The notes under the pieces: generated by a model
Told to the model about the DNA's origin: nothing
The model's database searches: none
What the model saw: the letters and a program-made list of their open reading frames with translations, nothing else
Made by a program: the position numbers and the translations under genes
In this document: positions 45,226-50,497 of the stretch, piece after piece
Position numbering within the stretch: the first letter of the stretch is position 1
How the letters are laid out: every line of letters begins with the position of its first letter
Assembly: GCA_910587875.1 (NCBI GenBank)
Contig: CAJUOD010000001.1
Span: 27,004 to 77,500, forward strand
From: an uncultured Oscillibacter sp.
GTDB lineage: Bacteria; Bacillota; Clostridia; Oscillospirales; Oscillospiraceae
Length of the DNA: 50,497 nucleotides
Direction: 5' to 3'

Positions 45226-46559
45226 AGCGCGTCGCCCTCTACATCCGCGTCAGCACGCAGGAGCAGTCCATCCACGGCCTGTCGCTGGAGGCCCAGCAAG
45301 CCAGCCTGGGGGAATGGGCGAAGCGGGAACAGGTGGAGGTGGTGGGCCGTTACGCCGACCCCGGCATCTCCGCCCGAAAGAAAGCCGCCAAGCGCCCCGG
45401 CCTTCAGCGAATGCTGGCAGACGTTCGGGCGGGTAAGATTGACCTGATTGTGTTCACAAAGCTCGATAGGTGGTTCCGCAACGTCGGCGAGTATTACAAG
45501 GTCCAGGAGGTCCTGGAGCAGCACCACGTGGATTGGAAAACCATCTATGAGGACTACGACACTTCCACCGCCGCCGGGCGGCTGAAAATCAACATCATGC
45601 TCTCCGTAGCTCAGGACGAGGCCGACCGGACCAGCGAACGGATCAAGGTCGTCTTCGACGCCAAGCGGGAGCGGCGGGAGCCGCTGACGGGGAACTGCCC
45701 CACGGGATACCGCATCGAGGGGAAGAAGCTGGTAAAGAACGAGAAGACCCAAGAGGCCGTGGAGGCGTTCTTCCGCAAGTTCCTTTCCTCCGGCTCCATC
45801 AGTGAAGCCCAGGCCCTGGTTTGGGAGGAGTACCATTTCCGCATCGAGTACCAGCTTGCCAGCAAGATGCTGGACAGCCCCGTTTATCACGGGCATTACT
45901 ATGGCGTGGAGGACATGTGCCCGCCCTACATCACAAAGGAAGAGTTTGAAAAAATCCAAGCCATGCGGAAGAGGACGGTGAGAAAGGTGAAGGACAACCG
46001 GGTCTATTTGTTTTCCGGTCTCATCGTCTGCGGTGAGTGCGGCTACCGGATGGGGGGACGGACCAACACTCGGGGCGGCACGCCCTTTTACAACTGCCCC
46101 AGCCGGTATATCCGCAAGGTGTGCGGCAATGGGGTGAACCTCGCCGAGAGTAAAATTGAAGCGTTTATTCTGGAAACCATAGACGCCAAGCTCTCCCAAT
46201 ACAGGATAGACTTCGACCGTTTCAGGAGCAGCCAGAAGGAGCGGAATTATCAGGCGGAGATTGCCGCCGTCAAGAACAAATTGTCCCGGCTGAAGGAGCT
46301 GTATCTAAACGAGCTGATCTCCCTGGAGGAGTTCCGGCGGGACCAGGAGCCGCTGAGGGCGCGGCTGGAGGAGCTGACAGAAGCAGCCAAGCCCGTGAGG
46401 ATCCCGGATTTTGGGCGGGCGGAGGCCCTTTTATCCCAGGGCTGGCGGCCTGCTTACGAGGATTTGGACCGGGCCAGCCGGCGGGATTTCTGGCGGCTCT
46501 TGATAAAAGAAATCCGCATTTATGCGGACCGGAGGATTGATTATGATTTGGCCCTGTAA
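45222..46559 (+). CDS. int: Large serine recombinase (phage integrase)
   Basis: 445 aa. Resolvase catalytic domain 1-150 with nucleophile Ser11 in LYIRVSTQEQSIHGLSLEAQ, arginines in FTKLDRWFRN and DEADRTSERIKVVFD. Recombinase domain about 155-250. Zinc ribbon about 265-310 (GLIVCGECGYRMGGRTNTRG and YNCPSRYIRKVCGNG). Coiled coil about 340-390 (EIAAVKNKLSRLKELYLNEL), then a C-terminal zinc-domain remainder. It integrates the phage between attP and attB in cwlJ, and lies directly inside attR. Excision would need a recombination directionality factor, which I cannot identify. Confidence 0.95.
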   Translation: MKRVALYIRVSTQEQSIHGLSLEAQQASLGEWAKREQVEVVGRYADPGISARKKAAKRPGLQRMLADVRAGKIDLIVFTKLDRWFRNVGEYYKVQEVLEQHHVDWKTIYEDYDTSTAAGRLKINIMLSVAQDEADRTSERIKVVFDAKRERREPLTGNCPTGYRIEGKKLVKNEKTQEAVEAFFRKFLSSGSISEAQALVWEEYHFRIEYQLASKMLDSPVYHGHYYGVEDMCPPYITKEEFEKIQAMRKRTVRKVKDNRVYLFSGLIVCGECGYRMGGRTNTRGGTPFYNCPSRYIRKVCGNGVNLAESKIEAFILETIDAKLSQYRIDFDRFRSSQKERNYQAEIAAVKNKLSRLKELYLNELISLEEFRRDQEPLRARLEELTEAAKPVRIPDFGRAEALLSQGWRPAYEDLDRASRRDFWRLLIKEIRIYADRRIDYDLAL

Positions 46560-47015
46560 TTTTTTTGACCGAGGATTACTTAATTTATACGCATCGGTAG
46601 GATTATAAAAGCAGTGGTCACCGATGCGGGTCTGCCAGTAGCCCACGCCGGTGGGGAAAAAGCGCCGGCACTCGGGACCGAAGGGGTTGTAGAACCAGAG
46701 CGATTCCGCCACGTCCGGCAGGCGGTTTCCGGCGATGGCCCAGTCTGCGATCTCGTAGTGAATGGCCTCGGGCCGCATGTTGTATATGTTCTGGGGATTG
46801 TAGGCGCCCCCCTCCGTCTCGCTGGCGCAGACGAATTGGTAGGGCTGGAAGATGATGTTGCGGATGCTGCCCTGGCCCACCCGGGCGTACTCGCCGCCCC
46901 GGGCGTGGACCCGGTTCATCACCACTCCCGCTACGGCCTTCATGCCGTTTTCCCCCTCGCCGCCCGCCTCGCACTCGATCAGGCGCGCCAGCAGCTCCCG
47001 GTCGGAATATGCCAT
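46431..47015 (-). CDS. cwlJ: cwlJ (spore cortex hydrolase), 3' end replaced by prophage DNA
   Basis: Cell-wall hydrolase of the SleB/CwlJ family that degrades cortex peptidoglycan during germination. Host codons run from the ATG at 47015 (AAGGAGG upstream) to 46601 and encode the whole domain: DRELLARLIECEAGGEGENG, GMKAVAGVVMNRVHARGGEY, IIFQPYQFVCASETEGGAYN, ESLWFYNPFGPECRRFFPTG, GDHCFYNP. No signal peptide, as for CwlJ. At 46600 the frame enters prophage DNA and continues about 56 codons antisense to the integrase end, giving a 194-aa chimera with a tail starting KLSNPRSKKLQGQIIINPPV. The true end lies at 3665-3690. Rejoined, the protein is 146 aa, close to the 142 aa of B. subtilis CwlJ. 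Confidence 0.9.
   Translation of the reverse strand: MAYSDRELLARLIECEAGGEGENGMKAVAGVVMNRVHARGGEYARVGQGSIRNIIFQPYQFVCASETEGGAYNPQNIYNMRPEAIHYEIADWAIAGNRLPDVAESLWFYNPFGPECRRFFPTGVGYWQTRIGDHCFYNPTDAYKLSNPRSKKLQGQIIINPPVRINADFFYQEPPEIPPAGPVQILVSRPPALG
46588..46610. other. Prophage attachment site attR
   Basis: Right junction, 19 of 23 positions identical to attL (3678-3700). Shared core TCGGTAG at 46594-46600. Prophage to the left, cwlJ body to the right. Confidence 0.8.
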
Positions 47016-47052
47016 GGTGCATTCCTCCTTTGTCGCTGGTTCATGATACGCG

Positions 47053-47082
47053 AAAAAAGCCCCGCTGGTGACAGCGGGGCTT
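47053..47082 (-). terminator. Terminator of the glycosyltransferase operon
   Basis: Perfect 11-bp stem (47057-47067/47072-47082, loop GTGA) followed on the minus strand by TTTTTT. Confidence 0.9.
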
Positions 47083-47088
47083 GAGCCG

Positions 47089-48219
47089 TTATTTCTTCTG
47101 TTCCTGGATGGCGGTGCGGAACATCTCCTCCGTCTGCTCGATGGAGCGGTCCAGGGCGTACTGCCGGGCGTGCTCGCCGTAGCGCTTCCCCATCTCCTCC
47201 CGCTCCTCCGGGTGCTCGAACCACCAGTCGATCTTCTCCGCCAGGGCGGCGGGGTCCCCGGCGGGGAACAGGCTCCGCTCGTCCAGGGCGAACTGGGGCG
47301 TGGCGGACCGGGGGGAGTCGGCGATGACGGGCACCAGGCCGCAGGCGAAGGCCTCCATGCAGCTCATGGCCTCGATCTCCGCGTCGGAGGTGTGGACGTA
47401 CAGGTCCGCCATGTGGAGGATCTCCAGCAGGCGGGCGGGCTCGTAGAACTCCATGACAATGGGGTTGGGCAGCTTCTCCGCCAGGCGGCGGTACTTCTTC
47501 TCCAGGGGCCCCTTGCCCGCCAGGATGACCTGGATGGCGTCCTTGTGGCGGCACTGGGCGCAGGCGTCGATCAGCACGTCCTGGCGCTTCTCCCCGGCGT
47601 AGCGGCCCACCATCAGTACGTTGAACCTGCCCCGCATCCAGTCCTCCTGGGGGCTCCGCCCGTAGGTGTACTGGGGGCTGATGCCGTTGGAGATGACGTG
47701 GAGCCGGGCCGTGTAGCCGTGTTCCCGGAGCTGGTTTGCGATCATGTTGCTGGGGCAGTGGATGTGGGTGAAGCGGTTGAAGAAGGTATCCCGGAATTTG
47801 GTGTAGACGAAGTCGTTCACCCGCTTGCTGTTTCCCATGTGGAGGGTGAAGGTGATGTTCTCCGGCTGGCAGTGGAAGGCCGCCGTATGGGGGATGCCCA
47901 GGCGCTCCACGTGCTTGAGGCCCATAATGGCCAGGGGGGAGGGCATCATGAAGTGGACCACGTCCGCCCAGGCCGCCGCCTTCTCAAAGACGTGCTTGTT
48001 GGGAATGGCCAGGCGCATCCCCTGGCTGGTGATGAGGTGCTCCACAATGGGGAGGAATTTCATCTGCCGGACGGCGTACTTGTAGTCCGTGGGCTTCCCC
48101 GTGGCGATGACCCGGACCTCGTTCCCGTGCTCCTTCAGGGCCGTGGCGAAGCGCCGGGCGCTGATGGTGGTCCCGTTGTTGGCGTCGTCGAACTGGTCGA
48201 TGACCAAGACGATTTTCAT
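47089..48219 (-). CDS. GT4-family glycosyltransferase
   Basis: 376-aa GT-B fold enzyme. N-terminal acceptor domain KIVLVIDQFDDANNGTTISA with HFMMPSPLAIMGLKHVERLG. C-terminal nucleotide-sugar domain: NVLMVGRYAGEKRQDVLIDA, VILAGKGPLEKKYRRLAEKL and the EX7E-type DAEIEAMSCMEAFACGLVPV. Closest in style to glucosyl-diacylglycerol synthases that make glycolipid anchors, but the acceptor cannot be fixed from sequence. 12 bases separate it from the TSCPD gene, so they form an operon. Confidence 0.88.
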   Translation of the reverse strand: MKIVLVIDQFDDANNGTTISARRFATALKEHGNEVRVIATGKPTDYKYAVRQMKFLPIVEHLITSQGMRLAIPNKHVFEKAAAWADVVHFMMPSPLAIMGLKHVERLGIPHTAAFHCQPENITFTLHMGNSKRVNDFVYTKFRDTFFNRFTHIHCPSNMIANQLREHGYTARLHVISNGISPQYTYGRSPQEDWMRGRFNVLMVGRYAGEKRQDVLIDACAQCRHKDAIQVILAGKGPLEKKYRRLAEKLPNPIVMEFYEPARLLEILHMADLYVHTSDAEIEAMSCMEAFACGLVPVIADSPRSATPQFALDERSLFPAGDPAALAEKIDWWFEHPEEREEMGKRYGEHARQYALDRSIEQTEEMFRTAIQEQKK

Positions 48220-48231
48220 ACCCCGTTCCCC

Positions 48232-48489
48232 TCAGCCCTGGGCCAGAATCTGCTCCAGCCCCTGGGCCAGCTGGTCCGGGCAGGAGGTGCTCCTGGGCCC
48301 GCAGTGGATGCCCTTCAGGAGCTGGATGGTCTCCTGGGCGGTCTTGCCCTTCACCAGGGCGGAGATGCCCTGGAGGTTGCCGCTGCATCCGCCCACGACC
48401 CGGAGGGCCTGGATGACGCCCTGGTCGTCCAGGTCCACCTGCATTTCCCGGGAGCAGACCCCCCGGGGCTGGAAGGTATAAGTTTTCAT
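48232..48489 (-). CDS. TSCPD-domain protein (TIGR03905-like)
   Basis: 85 aa. Carries VCSREMQVDLDDQGVIQALR, VVGGCSGNLQGISALVKGKT and the name-giving STSCPDQLAQGL near the C-terminus. Conserved cysteines at about 12, 35, 62 and 70. The family is widespread in Clostridia and related to a domain in class II ribonucleotide reductases; function unknown. First gene before the glycosyltransferase. Confidence 0.88.
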   Translation of the reverse strand: MKTYTFQPRGVCSREMQVDLDDQGVIQALRVVGGCSGNLQGISALVKGKTAQETIQLLKGIHCGPRSTSCPDQLAQGLEQILAQG

Positions 48490-48566
48490 ATGGCGCGCAC
48501 TCCTTTATCAAGCCGCCGGAAGGGGCGGGCTGTGGTTTCACAGATATAACCATAGCATAGAACCGG

Positions 48567-48597
48567 AAAAAAGGCAAGCCCCGGAGGGCTTGCCTTT
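48567..48597 (-). terminator. Terminator of the M23 gene
   Basis: 12-bp stem AAAGGCAAGCCC/GGGCTTGCCTTT (48570-48581/48586-48597) followed on the minus strand by TTTTTT. Confidence 0.9.
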
Positions 48598-48603
48598 CTG
48601 GGC

Positions 48604-49329
48604 TCAGCTCTTTAAAAATTCGCCGGGGTCCACGGCCTCCCCGTCCCGGGTGACGGAAAAGTGGAGGTGGGGGCTCTGGGCGGCCTCGGCGGAGGCGGTG
48701 GCGCCCACCGCGCCGATGATCTGCCCGGCGGTGACCAGGTCCCCGGGCTCCACCGTGGGCTTGGCCTGGAGGTTGGAGTAGGTGGTGGTATAGCCCCCCT
48801 GGTGGTCGATGGTCACGGTGGTGCCCATCAGGGGGTGGTCCTCCACGGAGGAGACCGTCCCGGCGGTGGCCGCCAGCACGGTGGTCCCGGGCTTGGCGGA
48901 GATGTCCACGCCGTCATGGGTCCGCCAGTCCGCCAGAGTGGGGCTGTAGACCAGCTGATCCACGGAGAAGGCCATGAGCACTTCCCCCTTCAGAGGCTCC
49001 ACGATGAGCTGGGGGGGCTCCGCCATTACCGGCGTGTCATCCACCTCCGTCTCCGGCATGGCGGGAACGATTTCCACCTCCACCGGAGCGGCGGTCTCAA
49101 CGGTAGGCTCCTGTTCGTCAGGTTCCGGCTCGGGTTCGGGCTCCGGCTGGGGGACGTAGACGTCCCGGGCCGGGGCGCTGACCGCCTCCGTGGGCGGGGC
49201 CTCCTCCTCTGCGGGCTTGTCCCCGGCGAAGAGCAGATACCAGCCGCTCACCGCCGCCGCGATGAGGCAGACGGCCAGCAGGAGGTAAAAGCCCGTGCCG
49301 CTGAGGACGGATTTCAATTTGTGTTCCAT
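48604..49329 (-). CDS. SpoIIQ-like membrane M23 metallopeptidase
   Basis: 241 aa. Membrane helix at about residues 13-33 (FYLLLAVCLIAAAVSGWYLL), then a linker with PEPEPEPEPEPDEQEP, and a LytM/M23 domain at about 140-240. Zinc ligands appear intact: H and D in WRTHDGVDISAKPG and HLHF near the end. Single-pass anchor plus LytM is the SpoIIQ layout; Clostridial SpoIIQ keeps catalytic residues, unlike Bacillus. A role in the forespore-mother cell channel is inferred. A general cell-wall M23 enzyme is the alternative. Confidence 0.8.
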   Translation of the reverse strand: MEHKLKSVLSGTGFYLLLAVCLIAAAVSGWYLLFAGDKPAEEEAPPTEAVSAPARDVYVPQPEPEPEPEPDEQEPTVETAAPVEVEIVPAMPETEVDDTPVMAEPPQLIVEPLKGEVLMAFSVDQLVYSPTLADWRTHDGVDISAKPGTTVLAATAGTVSSVEDHPLMGTTVTIDHQGGYTTTYSNLQAKPTVEPGDLVTAGQIIGAVGATASAEAAQSPHLHFSVTRDGEAVDPGEFLKS

Positions 49330-49419
49330 GCAAGAGTTCCTCCCTCATGTGAAATAGTCTGAGGGAAGTATGGACGGGGGCAGGGAAAATTATACTGCCT
49401 CCCACTGCATAGAACGCTT

Positions 49420-50256
49420 TTATTTTCGGCCCTCCAGGGCGGCGGCGTAGAGGGCGTTCCGGCCGAGGCCCGTGTGCTCCGCCACCTCCCGGGCGGCGTC
49501 CTTTAAGCGGACTCCGCTCTCCGCCAGGGCCAGCACCTGGGCCGCGCCCTCCTCCAGGGTGACGGCGGCGGCCTGCTTAGGCTCCGCCCCGGCCACCACC
49601 AGGACGAACTCGCCCCGGGGGTCGTGCTCCTGGTAGTATTCCGCCGCCTCCCCCAGGGTGCAGCGGCGGACCTCCTCATGGAGCTTGGTCAGCTCCCGGC
49701 AGAGGGCGATGCGCCGCTCCGGGCCGAAGGCCGCGCACAGGTCCGCCAGGGTGGGGCGGAGCTTGTGGGGGGCCTCGTGGAAGATCATGGTCCGGGTTTC
49801 GTTTTTCAGGCCCTCCAGATGCTCCCGGCGGCTCTTCTTGTTGACGGACAAAAAGCCCTCGAAGGTAAAGCGCCCCGTGGGCAGGCCGCTGACGGCCAGA
49901 GCGTTCACCGCCGCGCAGCAGCCGGGGATGGCCGTGACGGTGACGCCGTTCTCGGCGCAGAGACGCACCAGGGCCTCACCGGGGTCCGAGATGGCGGGGG
50001 TGCCCGCGTCGGTGACCAGAGCGCAGCTCTCTCCCGCCAGGAGGCGGCTGAGGACCGCCTGCCCGGCGGAGGCGGCGTTGTGCTCGTGATAGCTCACCAG
50101 GGGCTTTTTGATTTCAAAGTGGTTCAGCAGCTTCAGCGACACCCGGGTATCCTCCGCCGCGATGAAGTCCGCCGCCGCCAGGGTCTCCACGGCCCTGGGG
50201 GACAGGTCCCCCAGGTTGCCGATGGGCGTGGCCACCAGATACAGCGTTCCGCTCAT
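49420..50256 (-). CDS. rsmI: 16S rRNA 2'-O-ribose C1402 methyltransferase RsmI
   Basis: 278-aa SAM-dependent methyltransferase of the tetrapyrrole-methylase fold. Signature LYLVATPIGNLGDLSPRAVE, FIAAEDTRVSLKLLNHFEIK, ALVTDAGTPAISDPGEALVR, VTAIPGCCAAVNALAVSGLP, FEGFLSVNKKSRREHLEGLK, TMIFHEAPHKLRPTLADLCA. It modifies the P-site region of 16S rRNA together with RsmH. ATG overlaps the upstream trmN6-like stop as ATGA. Confidence 0.96.
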   Translation of the reverse strand: MSGTLYLVATPIGNLGDLSPRAVETLAAADFIAAEDTRVSLKLLNHFEIKKPLVSYHEHNAASAGQAVLSRLLAGESCALVTDAGTPAISDPGEALVRLCAENGVTVTAIPGCCAAVNALAVSGLPTGRFTFEGFLSVNKKSRREHLEGLKNETRTMIFHEAPHKLRPTLADLCAAFGPERRIALCRELTKLHEEVRRCTLGEAAEYYQEHDPRGEFVLVVAGAEPKQAAAVTLEEGAAQVLALAESGVRLKDAAREVAEHTGLGRNALYAAALEGRK

Positions 50257-50448
50257 AGCGGGGCCTCCTCTCTAAAGTAAACACGGTCCAGCTCCGCCGT
50301 GGGGGAGCCGTCTGGATTCTCTAAAATCAGGGGCGGCTCCACGGTCAGGCCCGGCCTGCCGCCCCGGCGGGCCTCCAGCAGCACCAGGGAGGGGGCCCGT
50401 TCCGACCGGACGGAGACAAAGCGCAGCCGCTTGGGCTCCAGGCCCGCC
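50253..50448 (-). CDS. TrmN6/YabB-like tRNA methyltransferase, C-terminal part only
   Basis: About 64 C-terminal residues in frame before the rsmI start: GLEPKRLRFVSVRSERAPSL, VLLEARRGGRPGLTVEPPLI, LENPDGSPTAEL. The 'PKRLRFV....AP.LVL.E..RGG.PGL...PPL' ending is typical of tRNA1(Val) adenine-37 N6-methyltransferases, which often precede rsmI. The gene is cut by the contig end: upstream sequence is adapter. Confidence 0.75.
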
Positions 50449-50497
50449 AGATCGGAAGAGCGTCGTGTAGGGAAAGAGTGTAGATCTCGGTGGTCGC
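50449..50497. other. Illumina TruSeq adapter sequence (contamination)
   Basis: From AGATCGGAAGAGC at 50449 to the window end the bases equal the reverse complement of the TruSeq universal (P5-side) adapter. Not biological; the contig should be trimmed at 50448. Confidence 0.97.

Larger units (their letters stand above)
3691..46600. mobile_element. 42.9-kb myovirus-type prophage
   Basis: Complete-looking temperate phage bounded by attL and attR in cwlJ. It carries a serine integrase next to attR, a lysogeny switch, replication genes, a ParAB partition system, cos-type terminase (Nu1/GpA-like), a lambda-type portal and protease, a contractile tail (sheath, tube, gpJ baseplate) and lysis genes. 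No structural gene is visibly broken. It carries an IS110 element near its left end. Confidence 0.92.

Overview
The window is the end of a contig from a high-GC, spore-forming Firmicute. Gene content (BofA, GerQ, CwlJ, a SpoIIQ-like M23 protein, DUF2508 next to bofA) points to the Oscillospiraceae/Flavonifractor area of the Clostridia. This is an inference from gene content, not a database result. The last 49 bases (50449-50497) are Illumina adapter, so the biological sequence ends at about 50448.

Host left flank (1 to about 3690): a CBS-domain protein, tadA, DUF2508-bofA, the rplM-rpsI ribosomal operon and gerQ. Host right flank (about 46601-50448): the 5' 94% of cwlJ, a GT4 glycosyltransferase, a TSCPD protein, a SpoIIQ-like M23 protein, rsmI and the 3' end of a trmN6-like gene. 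cwlJ and gerQ are normally one sporulation/germination operon. Here they are 43 kb apart because a prophage sits in the last codons of cwlJ. Joining the flanks at the shared TCGGTAG core restores an in-frame 146-aa CwlJ that stops 12 nt before the gerQ start.

Prophage (about 3691-46600, 42.9 kb): a temperate phage with a lambda-type head and a P2/Mu-type contractile tail, mostly encoded on the minus strand. Read in its own direction (right to left), it has: a plus-strand SWIM-protein/serine-integrase operon; a lysogeny switch with an XRE repressor, divergent promoters and palindromic operators; small early genes; a replication block (winged-helix-type initiator with internal GGTACC repeats, DnaB helicase, ParA, ParB, many small proteins, an HUH-type Rep); a terminator; the head genes (Nu1-like TerS, GpA-like TerL, gpW-like, portal, protease, capsid, decoration); the contractile tail (neck, sheath, tube, tail chaperone with a -1 frameshift, tape measure, X, D, V, U, W, J, I, fibre); a Fst/par-like type I toxin-antitoxin locus; a protein with two sigma-region-4-like HTHs; and the lysis genes. 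An IS110-family element with a long non-coding leader (candidate bridge RNA) and an Arc-like ribbon-helix-helix gene lie near the left end.

Most notable: (1) the cwlJ-gerQ disruption by a serine-integrase prophage, resembling excision-regulated sporulation genes; (2) five perfect copies of the 17-bp palindrome GTGTCCAGACTGGACAC, all in the same orientation, spread almost evenly round the prophage circle and built into coding sequences, which are candidate centromere sites for the prophage ParAB; (3) a par/fst-like type I toxin-antitoxin module; (4) a well-supported antisense small RNA in the early region.
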